DNA from: Actinospica robiniae DSM 44927
Lineage (GTDB): Bacteria > Actinomycetota > Actinomycetes > Streptomycetales > Catenulisporaceae
Assembly: GCF_000504285.1 (NCBI RefSeq)
Contig: NZ_KI632511.1
Span: 2,229,372 to 2,293,371, forward strand
Direction of reading: 5' to 3'
DNA length: 64,000 nucleotides
The notes under the pieces are model-generated. The model was not told where the DNA came from. It saw nothing but the letters and a program-made list of their open reading frames with translations, and ran no database searches. The translations under genes and the position numbers were made by a program. Below are positions 16,266 through 24,602 of the stretch, piece by piece (the first letter of the stretch is position 1; each line of letters starts with the position of its first letter).

Positions 16266-17839
16266 GCCGTCACGTCCCGTCGGCGCAGCACGAGCCAGGC
16301 CGCGCCCATCGCCACGGCCGCGTATCCGCACAGCACGGCGAACCCGGCCCACGGCGCGAGCGGGTAATAGCCCGCATAAGGCAGATAGATGTTATCCACC
16401 TGCGGATACACCGGGATCGTCTGCTGGATCGCGAACGCCGCGGCGGGCGTGACCCGCAGCAGCCAGTCCGCCGCTCCCCCGGGCAGCAGCGAGCCGATGG
16501 CCAGGATGTACGGCAGCACCATGACGACCAGCACGGTCGTGATCACCACGGCGCTGCGGCGGAAGATCGTACCGATGGCCAGGGCGAAGACCGCGGCAAC
16601 GGCGAGCAGCAGGGCGGTGCCGAGGATGACGCGCACTTCAGTGCCCGCGCCGACCTTGTAGAGCGCTCCGGCCGGCCAGACCCGGTTGAACAAGGGCACG
16701 GAGACAGCCGAGGCGACCAGCCCGACGACGCCTGCGACGGACGCCACCACGAGCGTCTTCGCGGCCAGCACCCGTCCGCGGCTCGGGCTCGCGGCCAGCG
16801 TCGCGCCGAGCAGCCGGTGCTTGAACTCCGCGGTGACGAACTGGGTCGCGAGCACAGTGAGGATGATCAGCGCGAGGAACGCTCCGGCCTCGGAGTGCGC
16901 GGCGGTGTCGTCCAGGTCGGCGGCAGCGGCGATGTCGCCGTTACCGGTGAGGAAGTACGACGTGTCACCGTCGGCGCCCGGCTGCGCGGTGTAGCTGCCG
17001 TTGCCGTCACCCATCGCCGTGCCGGTCCAAGCGCCGCTGGACCAGCCACCTTGCAGTGAGACCTGGTCGAGTGTGGCGCTCGCCGTGCTGGCGTAGGCGC
17101 TGCTCTCCAGGCCGCCGATCAACTGTGTGTCCTGCGAGAACTCCGGCGACGTGGCGAACATGCCCGCTTGAATGCCCGGGCTCAGACCGGGGAGTGTGAC
17201 GGTGCTGAGCTTCGTCCAGCTCTTGGCGTCGGCCGACTCGTAGCCGGTGATCGTGTCGCCGGCACGGGTCAGGCGCAGCCAGCCGGGGTCGGACTCGTTT
17301 GCTGCGGCCGGGCGTCCGGCCACGTCGTGGGTGTAGTCCCACTGCATCCGGATGCCGTGGCCGGAGGTGGCCATCACGGCCGCGTAGGACGAGCCAGGGG
17401 TCGAACCCGCCTTGATCAGGATGCCGGCCTTGCCCCAGGTCTCGTGGCTGCCGGCGTCGGGGGCGGACTCGTGCGGACCCTCGGCTTCGAGCGTGTCGGT
17501 GAGGGATTCGACCCGCACCGTGATCGAGCCGTCGCCGTCAAGGTTCTGATGGACGAAGTAGAAGGAGTCTGATACGGGTATCCCGGTCGGGGCGTAGTGC
17601 GGCAGGCTCGGGCCGGCCGAGCAGATTCCGTTGACACAGTTGGATCCGGTGTGTGCGCCGGTGACGGACATCAGGGTCATGAGAGCGATCGCGCCGAGGA
17701 CGCCGAGCGCCCAGCCGCGGACGGTCCGGAACTTGGTCCACTCGGCGTGCACGAGCTGGCGGAACCCGGCCCGGCTCTGCGGCAGCGTACTGCGATAGGA
17801 GCTCTGCGGTGCGGGCGGCACGACATCGAGGCTTGTCAT
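16262..17839 (-). CDS. ABC-2 permease with inserted extracellular jelly-roll domain
   Basis: 525 aa; GGGAG lies about 10 nt before ATG 17839, which is 4 nt after the ATPase stop. After the first helix (about 42-60) comes an insertion of roughly 230 residues facing the outside. It has a DUF1349/concanavalin-like pattern (LDGDGSITVRVES, WGKAGILIKAG, DPGWLRLTRAGDTITGYES, WTKLSTVTLPGL). The remaining five helices follow from about residue 290, with the coupling segment TAEFKHRLLGATLAASPSRGR. Such jelly rolls normally bind carbohydrate, so the permease may sense or bind cell-wall glycans. A standalone DUF1349 protein is encoded at 57190-57810. Confidence 0.8.
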   Translation of the reverse strand: MTSLDVVPPAPQSSYRSTLPQSRAGFRQLVHAEWTKFRTVRGWALGVLGAIALMTLMSVTGAHTGSNCVNGICSAGPSLPHYAPTGIPVSDSFYFVHQNLDGDGSITVRVESLTDTLEAEGPHESAPDAGSHETWGKAGILIKAGSTPGSSYAAVMATSGHGIRMQWDYTHDVAGRPAAANESDPGWLRLTRAGDTITGYESADAKSWTKLSTVTLPGLSPGIQAGMFATSPEFSQDTQLIGGLESSAYASTASATLDQVSLQGGWSSGAWTGTAMGDGNGSYTAQPGADGDTSYFLTGNGDIAAAADLDDTAAHSEAGAFLALIILTVLATQFVTAEFKHRLLGATLAASPSRGRVLAAKTLVVASVAGVVGLVASAVSVPLFNRVWPAGALYKVGAGTEVRVILGTALLLAVAAVFALAIGTIFRRSAVVITTVLVVMVLPYILAIGSLLPGGAADWLLRVTPAAAFAIQQTIPVYPQVDNIYLPYAGYYPLAPWAGFAVLCGYAAVAMGAAWLVLRRRDVTA

Positions 17840-17843
17840 CTGG

Positions 17844-18782
17844 TCACGCTCCCGTGCTCGACGCGTCCGGACCCTGGGCGCGGTACTCCACCGCGTCGCG
17901 GGTGAGTTCCATGTAGGCCTCTTCCAGGCTGGCTCGGTGCGGGGAGAGCTCGGCGAAGGGCACGGCACCGGCGCCGAGGAGCGCGGCGATCTTCTCCGCT
18001 TCCAGGCCGCGCACGGTCATCGTGTCCGGTCCGGTCACCGCGACGGTGGCGCCGGCTTCGGCCAGTACCGCCATCGCCCGCTCGCGGGCGGAGGTGCGCA
18101 GCGCCACCCATCCGCTCGACGCGGCGGCGATCAGATCCGCCACGGCGGCCTCGGTGACCAGGCGGCCGCGCCCGATCACCACGACGTGCGTCGCGCTGCC
18201 CTCGAGTTCGCCCATGAGGTGGCTGGAGACGAGCACGGCGCGGCCCTCGGCGGCCAGCCCGCGCAGGAAGCCACGCATCCACACGAAGCCGTCCGGGTCC
18301 AAGCCGTTGAAGGGCTCGTCGAGCACCAGGATCGGCGGATCGGCAAGCATGGCCGCGGCGATGCCGAGGCGCTGGCGCATGCCCAGCGAGAAACCGCCCG
18401 CGCGCCGGGGCGCCGCCGCGTCCAGGCCGACCAGCGCGAGGACGGCGTCGACCCGGTTACCGCCGAGACCCTGCGAGTGCGCGAGCCAGAGCAGGTGGTT
18501 GCGGGCGGACCGGCTGGGCTGGAGCGCACTCGCGTCGAGCAGCGAGCCGACCTGCGCCAGCGGCCGGACCAGGCTCCGGTAGCTGCGGCCGCCGACCAGC
18601 GCGGTGCCCTCGTCGAGCGCGTCGAGCCCGAGGATCGCGCGCATCGTGGTGGACTTGCCCGCGCCGTTGGGGCCGAGGAACCCGGTGACCTCGCCGGGCT
18701 TTACCGAGAAGGTCAGGCCGTCGAGCGCGACGGTTCGTCCGAACCGTTTGCGCGCGCCGCTGACGTCGATGGTTGCTTCCAT
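17844..18782 (-). CDS. ABC transporter ATP-binding protein
   Basis: 312 aa. Complete nucleotide-binding domain: Walker [10 protein letters not shown], signature FSLGMRQRLGIA, Walker B ILVLDEPFNGLDPDG and the switch His in SSHLM. A C-terminal extension of about 90 residues (from TEAAVADLI) is typical of the drug/bacitracin-type exporters. A TACCGT box 8 nt before the ATG suggests a leaderless transcript. First gene of a three-gene operon, divergent from a histidine kinase/response regulator pair; such pairs often control the neighbouring exporter. Confidence 0.9.
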   Translation of the reverse strand: MEATIDVSGARKRFGRTVALDGLTFSVKPGEVTGFLGPNGAGKSTTMRAILGLDALDEGTALVGGRSYRSLVRPLAQVGSLLDASALQPSRSARNHLLWLAHSQGLGGNRVDAVLALVGLDAAAPRRAGGFSLGMRQRLGIAAAMLADPPILVLDEPFNGLDPDGFVWMRGFLRGLAAEGRAVLVSSHLMGELEGSATHVVVIGRGRLVTEAAVADLIAAASSGWVALRTSARERAMAVLAEAGATVAVTGPDTMTVRGLEAEKIAALLGAGAVPFAELSPHRASLEEAYMELTRDAVEYRAQGPDASSTGA

Positions 18783-18868
18783 ACCGGGAGACGGTACGCA
18801 GCGGCCGGGCCCGGGTCGTCACTCCCGAGAGGGACGACCTTGGTATCGGGTCCAGGCACAATGGGGCC

Positions 18869-20044
18869 GTGACCACCGACGCCGCGCCTCGCGCCCGACT
18901 CCGTCCCGGAGCCGCGGCGCTATTGGCATCGGGCGCGGTCGTCGAGGCGGCGGTGCGATTGCGACTGGCGCCGGTGACCGCGCGCAGCTCCCCCGGCACT
19001 CTCGGTGTATGCGCGCTCTCCGCGCTCTCGGCACTCCCGCTGATCCTGCCGAGCGCGGCCACCGCGGCGACGGTGATCCTTGCGGTCAGCCTGCTCTCGC
19101 TGGTCGCCTTCCACAGCTTGACCGTCAGTGGGCTGATAGCCGCGACGCTGGCCGGCTACCGGGCCGGACGCGGCGGGCCGCCGTTGCTGGTACTCGCCCT
19201 GTGCCTGCCTTTCCTGATCGCGGTTCTGGTCGGGCCGCGCCCGGCTTCCTCGGAGAGCGCCGCACTGACGCTGCTGACGGCCGCGCTGGTTCCCGCGGCC
19301 ACGCTCGTCGGCGCGTCCGGTCGGCTGCGCGCGCAGGACGAAGAGGGCAGCGCGCACCGCCAGGACTTCGAGGAAAAGCTGCTGGAGCACACGAAACGCG
19401 GCGAGCGCGCCCGGATCGCGCGCGAACTGCACGACATCGTCGCGCACCACATCTCGATGGTCTCGGTGCAGGCGGAGACCGCGCGGCTGACCACGCCCGG
19501 TCTGCCGGAGGCGGGAGCGCGCCGCTTCCAGGCGATCGGCGACACGGCGCGGGCCGCGCTGACCGAGATGCGCCGGCTGCTGGGTGTGCTCAAGGATGAC
19601 GAGTGGCCGGACGCCGAGACGCCGCCGCTGCGTCCGCAGCCGGGGCTCAGCCACGTCACCGAGCTGGTCGACGAGGCGCGCGAGGCCTCCGGTTCGGCGA
19701 CGCGGCTGCTGCTGAGCGGCCGTCCGGCGGCGCTCGACCCGGGCGTGGAGCTCGCCGCGTACCGCATCATCCAGGAGGCTTTGACGAACGCGCGCAGGCA
19801 CGCGCCGGGCGCCGCGGTCGACGTCGAACTCTGCTACGGGGAGACGGAGGTCCGGATCCGGGTGCGCGACAACGGGCCGGGCGTGGTGAGCGCGCAGGTG
19901 GACGCCGCGGCGGCCGGCCACGGCCTGGCCGGGATGCGCGAGCGGGCTGCGGCCGTGGGTGGCGCGCTGACGGCCGGGGCCGTGGCGGGCGGCGGCTTCT
20001 CGGTCGAGGCGGCCCTTCCGGCGAAACCTCAGGAGACGGCGTGA
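18869..20044 (+). CDS. Sensor histidine kinase (NarX/DesK type)
   Basis: 391 aa from GTG 18869 (CACAAT box 6 nt upstream); upstream in-frame starts would run into the divergent ABC gene. Several membrane helices occupy about residues 20-150. The HisKA_3 motif RARIARELHDIVAHHISMV (phospho-His near 186) precedes a HATPase domain with NARRHAPGA (N box) and DNGPGV and GHGLAGMRERA (G boxes). There is no large extracellular sensor, so it probably senses within the membrane. The stop overlaps the response regulator start by 4 nt. Confidence 0.9.
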   Translation: MTTDAAPRARLRPGAAALLASGAVVEAAVRLRLAPVTARSSPGTLGVCALSALSALPLILPSAATAATVILAVSLLSLVAFHSLTVSGLIAATLAGYRAGRGGPPLLVLALCLPFLIAVLVGPRPASSESAALTLLTAALVPAATLVGASGRLRAQDEEGSAHRQDFEEKLLEHTKRGERARIARELHDIVAHHISMVSVQAETARLTTPGLPEAGARRFQAIGDTARAALTEMRRLLGVLKDDEWPDAETPPLRPQPGLSHVTELVDEAREASGSATRLLLSGRPAALDPGVELAAYRIIQEALTNARRHAPGAAVDVELCYGETEVRIRVRDNGPGVVSAQVDAAAAGHGLAGMRERAAAVGGALTAGAVAGGGFSVEAALPAKPQETA

Positions 20045-20721
20045 CCGAGACATCCCCGGTGCGGCTCGTGGTCGCGGACGACCAGGCCATCGTGCGCGAC
20101 GGCTTCGCGGCGCTGCTCGACTCGCAGCCCGATCTGTGCGTCGTCGGCACTGCCGGCGACGGCGCGCAGGCCGTGCGGGTGTGCCAGGAGGCGCAGCCCG
20201 ACGTCGTGCTGATGGACATCCGGATGCCGGTGATGGACGGCATCGAGGCCACCCGGCGGCTGGCCGGGCAGGGCCCGCGCTCCCTCATGCTGACCACGTT
20301 CGACCTGGACGAATACGTCTACGAGGCCTTACGCGCGGGCGCGTCCGGCTTCCTGCTCAAGGATGTGACCGCCGAGCGGCTGTTCGACGCGGTGCGCGTG
20401 GTTGCGGCCGGCGACGCGCTGCTGGCGCCGGCCGTCACCCGCCGTCTGATCAAGGAGTTCGCCACGCGGGGCCCCGCGCCGGTGCCGGACACCGCGGGCG
20501 CCGCGACGCTGGCCGCGCTCACGCCGCGTGAGACGCAGGTGCTGCGGCAGGTGGCCGAGGGACTCTCGAACCAGGAGATCGCGGACCGCCTCGTGGTGAC
20601 CGAGCAGACCGTGAAGACGCACGTCAGCCGGATGTTGATGAAGCTGGGTCTGCGCGACCGGACCCAGGCCGTGGTCTTGGCCTACGAATCAGGGCTCGTG
20701 GTGCCGCGGGCCGGACGCTGA
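20041..20721 (+). CDS. NarL/FixJ-family response regulator
   Basis: 226 aa from GTG 20041, overlapping the kinase stop (GTGA), so co-translated with it. Receiver domain: ADDQ acidic pair, phospho-Asp in VLMDIRMPVMDG (near residue 58) and Lys in GFLLKDV. The C-terminal LuxR-type helix-turn-helix reads LTPRETQVLRQVAEGLSNQEIADRL. Likely targets include the divergent ABC exporter operon (inference from position). Confidence 0.92.
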   Translation: MTETSPVRLVVADDQAIVRDGFAALLDSQPDLCVVGTAGDGAQAVRVCQEAQPDVVLMDIRMPVMDGIEATRRLAGQGPRSLMLTTFDLDEYVYEALRAGASGFLLKDVTAERLFDAVRVVAAGDALLAPAVTRRLIKEFATRGPAPVPDTAGAATLAALTPRETQVLRQVAEGLSNQEIADRLVVTEQTVKTHVSRMLMKLGLRDRTQAVVLAYESGLVVPRAGR

Positions 20722-20737
20722 GCGGGCTCCGGCTCAG
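20718..20737. terminator. Hairpin between convergent regulator genes
   Basis: CTGAGC / GCTCAG with an 8-nt loop. It covers the stop codon of the response regulator (+) and the stop codon of the MarR gene (-). Short stem without U-tract; a shared terminator is likely but not certain. Confidence 0.4.
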
Positions 20738-21234
20738 AGCGGCCCGTCGGTCTCGGCGGCCTGGTCGGCGACCTGTTCGAGCGCCTCGGCGATGCGGTCG
20801 AGCTGTTCCTCGTCGAGGACGTCGACGAGGTAGGCGCGGACGGTGGCGAGGTGACCGGGGGCGACTTGTTCGAGCTTGGCCCGGCCGGCCTCGGTCAGCA
20901 CGGCGAACACGCCGTGGACGATCTCGCAGTTGCGCCGGCGCACCAGGCCGGACTTCTCCAACTGGCCGACCTGGTAGGTCAGCCCGCTCTTGGAGGTGTA
21001 GAGCGCCTCGGCGAGTTCGGCCATGCGCATCTCGCCGTCCTCGGTCCCGGCGAGCCGGACCAGTACCTCGTACTGCAGGTGGGAGAGCCCGGCCTGCTCC
21101 TTGAGCTGCTGCTCGACCCGCCGCGCGACCAGCGCGCCGGCGGCGAGGAAGGCCTGCCAGGCGCGCATCTCCCGCGCGTCCAGCCATTTCGTCGCCGGCG
21201 CCGGCGACGTACCGTGCGGCGCCTTCTCGCTCAC
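20734..21234 (-). CDS. MarR-family transcriptional regulator
   Basis: 166 aa. Winged helix: LSHLQYEVLVRLAG, MRMAELAEALYTSKSGLTYQVGQLEKSGLV (recognition helix) and the wing RRRNCEIVHGVFAVLTEAG. The C-terminal helix (about 125-150) completes the dimer interface. Divergent from ribA; two identical 14-bp palindromes lie in and next to the 55-bp intergenic space and are the probable operators for both genes. The inducing ligand is unknown. Confidence 0.9.
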   Translation of the reverse strand: MSEKAPHGTSPAPATKWLDAREMRAWQAFLAAGALVARRVEQQLKEQAGLSHLQYEVLVRLAGTEDGEMRMAELAEALYTSKSGLTYQVGQLEKSGLVRRRNCEIVHGVFAVLTEAGRAKLEQVAPGHLATVRAYLVDVLDEEQLDRIAEALEQVADQAAETDGPL

Positions 21235-21255
21235 GGCACCAGTCTACCAGGGGTT

Positions 21256-21269
21256 GTTCAAATTTGAAC
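21256..21269. promoter_or_regulatory. MarR operator 1 (palindrome)
   Basis: GTTCAAATTTGAAC, a perfect 14-bp palindrome 21 nt upstream of the marR start and 20 nt upstream of ribA. An identical copy lies at 21294-21307, 38 bp centre to centre. AT-rich palindromes of this kind are typical MarR sites, and they stand out in this high-GC sequence. Confidence 0.7.
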
Positions 21270-21289
21270 TCTGCCGTACGCTGAGCCTC

Positions 21290-21925
21290 ATGAGTTCAAA
21301 TTTGAACCTTCCGGCCGCGTCCGTGCGCACCCGAGTGCACGTGCCGCTGCGCTTCGGCGACGGGTTCCGCGCCGAATCCGAGCTGGTCACCTTCCACGGA
21401 CTGGCCGACGGGCTCGAGCATGTGGCCGTGGTGCTCGGCACGATCGAGCCGGGTCAGGTGCCGCTGGTGCGGCTGCACTCCGAGTGCCTGACCGGGGACG
21501 TGTTCGGCTCGGCCCGCTGCGACTGCGGCCCGCAGCTGCGCGAGGCGGTCGAGCGGATCTCCGAGCGCGGCGGGTACCTGCTGTACCTGCGCCAGGAGGG
21601 CCGCGGCATAGGCCTGTACAACAAGCTCGACGCGTACGCCCTCCAGGATCAGGGCCTGGACACCTACGCCGCCAACGCCGCGCTCGGGCTGCCCGAGGAC
21701 GCGCGCGACTACACGGCCGCCGCACAGATGCTCCGCACGCTCGGCGCCGACCGGATCGACCTGCTGTCGAACAACCCCGACAAGGCTCGACAGCTGCTCG
21801 ACCACGGCATCGAGCTGAGCGAGCGGGTGAGCACCGGCGTGCACGCCACCTCGCACAACCGCGGCTACCTGATGGCCAAGGCGACGCTGACCCACCACAG
21901 CCTCGACCTGGCCGCGCTGGTCTAG
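21290..21925 (+). CDS. ribA: GTP cyclohydrolase II
   Basis: 211 aa, the stand-alone form (no DHBP synthase domain). Zinc cysteines Cys66, Cys77 and Cys79 lie in SECLTGDVFGSARCDCG. The catalytic segment LRQEGRGIGLYNKLDAYALQD and the end segment RIDLLSNNPDKARQL are intact. It opens the imidazole ring of GTP, the first step of riboflavin synthesis. Codons 2-6 (SSNLN) are part of the second MarR palindrome, so the N-terminal residues are dictated by an operator. No other rib gene and no FMN riboswitch are present here, which points to a specialised, MarR-controlled copy. Confidence 0.92.
   Translation: MSSNLNLPAASVRTRVHVPLRFGDGFRAESELVTFHGLADGLEHVAVVLGTIEPGQVPLVRLHSECLTGDVFGSARCDCGPQLREAVERISERGGYLLYLRQEGRGIGLYNKLDAYALQDQGLDTYAANAALGLPEDARDYTAAAQMLRTLGADRIDLLSNNPDKARQLLDHGIELSERVSTGVHATSHNRGYLMAKATLTHHSLDLAALV
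21294..21307. promoter_or_regulatory. MarR operator 2 inside ribA coding start
   Basis: Second exact copy of GTTCAAATTTGAAC, beginning 4 nt after the A of the ribA ATG. A regulator bound here would block transcription start or early elongation of ribA. Confidence 0.65.
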
Positions 21926-21969
21926 CAGGCCACCGGGTCGATCAGGGCTCGAGTTTCAGGGCACAGATC

Positions 21970-23295
21970 TCAGATCCACGGCTCAGCCGGATCGGGCAGC
22001 GCCGAACGGGGGCGCCGCATCATCGCCACCCCTTCCTCGACCCGGCCCTGGCCGATCAGCAGCCTGGCATGCAGATCAGCGCTCAGCGAGTGATCCGGGC
22101 TCGACTCCAGCGCTTCGAGCGCCTCCTCGTGCCGTCCGTCGGCCTCGAGCAGCGCGGCCAGGCTCCAGGCGGCGTACCACTCGCCCGCGTGCGGGTGCGC
22201 GCGCAGCTCGTCCACCGCCTGCTCGATCCGGCCGCCGGCGGCGAGCAGCCCGAGCCGCCGCTCGAACAGCTCCCAGCTCATGTCGAGCGCGCCGTCCGGC
22301 GAGTCCTCGAGCACGGCCAGGGCTTCGTCCGCGCGCCCCGAGGCAGCCATCAGCTCGGCCCAGGTGTAGCGGAGCCAGTCCGCCTCACCGCCCAGCGGCC
22401 CGTCGCTCAGCACCTGCAGCGCCTCGTCCGCCTGGCCGGTGCGCACCAGCAGGCCGGCCAACACGATCGCCGGGTGCGGCCGTCCCGTCGCGACCAGCGG
22501 CGCAAGGACGGCGACCGCGCCGTCCACGTCCCCGCCGTGCTCGAGGTGGCGGGCCAGGCGGAAGGCGGCCTGGTCCCCGCCGTGCCCGTCGATCAGGGCG
22601 CGCAGTTCCTCGTGCCGGTTGTGCCGGGCCAGCAGATCGGCGAGATGCTCGACCAGGTTCACGCAGGTCATGCTCTGCACCCGCACGTTGCGCTGGAGCG
22701 TGGCCACCGCGTCGTCGACCCGGCCGGTGCGCTCGAGCACGGTCGCGAGCAGATCGATCGCCTGCCAGCGTTCCAGCGCAGCCGCGGCGGCCGCGTACTC
22801 GTCGAGCGCGTCGATGACCTCCTCGTCCCGGCCGAGCCCGTCGCTGATGTCGACCAGCGCCCGCGCGTGGAAGGAGTCTGCGACACGGGGGCGCAGCATC
22901 GCGAAGGCCTCGTCCACCCGGCCGTCCCGGGAAAGCAGCGCGGCCGCGTAATTTACAGCCGATCGCTCCCCCGCCTCGGCGTGTTCGATCGCCAGATCGA
23001 TCGCTTCGTCGGCCCGGCCGCAGGAGACGAGCACCCCGGCGAGGGACTGCACGGCGTGCCACCAGCCGGTGTCGGCGAACGGCGTGAGCAGGGCGAGCGC
23101 GTCATCGTGCCGGCCCTGCTCGGCGTGACGTGCGGCGATGGCGCGCGCGCAGTAGAAGTCGCCTTCCTCGGCAAGACGTTCCACTTCCCGCACGTGTCCA
23201 TGCTCGATCAGCACGTCGACGTGGTGCGGCGCGAGCCACCCGTCGTGCGGGCGGCCGCGCCGGTTGAGCTTGGCGTCAGTCTCCACGACTACCAC
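21970..23295 (-). CDS. TPR-like repeat protein, actinomycete family
   Basis: 441 aa from GTG 23295 (GGGG 5-9 nt upstream; GTG 23286 is an alternative). After the head LNRRGRPHDGWLAPHHVDVLIEHGHVREVERLAEEGDFYCAR the whole protein is made of helical repeats of about 34-36 residues with the recurring pattern G-R-DEA---L (GRADEAIDLA, GRVDEAFAML, GRVDDAVATL, GQADEALQVL, GRADEALAVL, GRIEQAVDEL, GRVEEGVAMM). It is a solenoid that probably binds proteins. It has no signal or membrane helix. No enzymatic role can be assigned. Confidence 0.75.
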   Translation of the reverse strand: MVVVETDAKLNRRGRPHDGWLAPHHVDVLIEHGHVREVERLAEEGDFYCARAIAARHAEQGRHDDALALLTPFADTGWWHAVQSLAGVLVSCGRADEAIDLAIEHAEAGERSAVNYAAALLSRDGRVDEAFAMLRPRVADSFHARALVDISDGLGRDEEVIDALDEYAAAAAALERWQAIDLLATVLERTGRVDDAVATLQRNVRVQSMTCVNLVEHLADLLARHNRHEELRALIDGHGGDQAAFRLARHLEHGGDVDGAVAVLAPLVATGRPHPAIVLAGLLVRTGQADEALQVLSDGPLGGEADWLRYTWAELMAASGRADEALAVLEDSPDGALDMSWELFERRLGLLAAGGRIEQAVDELRAHPHAGEWYAAWSLAALLEADGRHEEALEALESSPDHSLSADLHARLLIGQGRVEEGVAMMRRPRSALPDPAEPWI

Positions 23296-23410
23296 CGATA
23301 ACCCCGAGTTCTGACTTGCAAACGTGCGGCCCCGCGTCACGCCTGTCGCAGAGCGCTGTTCCGCGCGCCGGCGGGGCGCCGGGGCGGGCTCAGGGCCTAC
23401 CATCAATGCT

Positions 23411-23951
23411 GTGAATGACGTCGGCACGCTCGTGCTGACCCGCGCCAAGACGGGTCGGCGCGACGGCTACCGCAGCTACAAAGTCCTGATAGACGGCGCC
23501 GAGGCCGGCAAGATCAAGCGCGGCGAGACGCTCCGCTTCCCGCTCGCGGCGGGCCGGCACACTCTTCAGCTGAAAATCGACTGGTGCGCCAGCCGGATCC
23601 GGCCCTTCGCCGTGCAGGACGGGCAGGCGGCCGCCTTCGGCTGTGCGCCCTCGGACGCCTTCGGCGGCTTGGAGAACATCACCAGCGGCGCGGCGAAGTA
23701 CATCACGCTACGTCCCCTCGCCGATCCCGCTGATCTTGCCGCGCTCGAGACCGTCCCGCATGCGGAAGCGGCCGGGTACATCAAAGTGGTGGGCGTCGGC
23801 TTCATCGCTGGATTCGCAGCCCTCCGGCTGGATCTGGCACATCGTCGACGCCGGCTCGACCGCGGCGGGCGTGCTGTTCGCGAGCGGCGTAGTCGTATGG
23901 ATCCTCTCCATCATCGTCTTCGCGGTGGTCAAGAAGGTGTTCGAGCTGTAA
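23411..23951 (+). pseudogene. Small membrane-anchored protein, probable +1 frameshift
   Basis: Starts at GTG 23411 with a TACCAT box exactly 7 nt upstream (leaderless). The first 130 residues are coherent: LVLTRAKTGRRDGYRSYKVLIDG, AGKIKRGETLRFPLAAGRH, LQLKIDWC, a pattern common in small actinomycete proteins of unknown function. Around 23800-23825 this frame turns into an Arg-rich shadow running to 24040 and overlapping the next gene. The frame shifted by one base instead encodes a good membrane helix (AAGVLFASGVVVWILSIIVFAVV) and stops at 23951. One extra base is the simplest explanation, either a real mutation or a sequencing error. Confidence 0.6.
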
Positions 23952-24002
23952 TCGGTCATAGCCCCTCCCGCGCACCGCGGCCACGGGTACCGTGGGGACA
24001 TC

Positions 24003-24602
24003 ATGGAAACAGGCTACGAACACGCATTCGCCGTGTATGAGAGGCTCGCGCGGGCGGCCGATACCGGCCCCGGCGTGGCGATCCTGGTCGCCGGAGTTCC
24101 CGGGGCGGGCAAGAGCACGCTGGCCGAAGGGTTGGCGCGCAGCCTGCGGGCACCGGTATTCTCCATCGACTGGCAGCTCGGCGCGCTGACGCCGTTTCGG
24201 GTGCTGACCAACGAGAACGCCTCGCCGATAGCGGAGATGATGCTCGTCGCGGCGCAGGCCCGGCAGCTGCAGCTCGGTCTGGACGCGGTGCTCGACGCGC
24301 TCGGGCACAAGGCCGTCGATCGGCGCCGGTACCGCGCCATCGCCGAGAATTTGGGCGGAAGCTTCGTCGGCGTGGAATGCACGTGCTCTGACGATGCGGT
24401 GCACCGGACCCGGGTGGAGGGGCGCGATCGCGGCATCCCCGGCTGGAAGCCGACCGTCGCGTGGGAGCACGTGCTGCGGATGAAGGCGGCCTGGGAGCCC
24501 TGGGAAGAGCCCCACCTGGTGCTGGACTCGGCGAAGCAGGGCTCTGCGGAGATGCTGAAGCTGGCGCTCGACGAGGTGAGCGCGAGCCTCAGAGCTCGAT
24601 GA
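24003..24602 (+). CDS. P-loop ATPase/kinase-like protein
   Basis: 199 aa. Walker A GVPGAGKST lies near residues 28-36, followed by the SIDWQLGAL segment and a Walker-B-like FVGVECTC strand. The remainder (HRTRVEGRDRGIPGW, EPHLVLDSA) is arranged as in small zeta-toxin/APT-kinase-like proteins that phosphorylate small molecules. A TACCGT box lies 9 nt before the ATG. The 3' end overlaps the convergent glucose dehydrogenase gene by 14 nt. Substrate unknown. Confidence 0.75.
   Translation: METGYEHAFAVYERLARAADTGPGVAILVAGVPGAGKSTLAEGLARSLRAPVFSIDWQLGALTPFRVLTNENASPIAEMMLVAAQARQLQLGLDAVLDALGHKAVDRRRYRAIAENLGGSFVGVECTCSDDAVHRTRVEGRDRGIPGWKPTVAWEHVLRMKAAWEPWEEPHLVLDSAKQGSAEMLKLALDEVSASLRAR

Noticed and set aside
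21235-21289. FMN riboswitch upstream of ribA
   Set aside because: The intergenic space is only 55 bp and carries a protein-operator palindrome, too short for the riboswitch fold.
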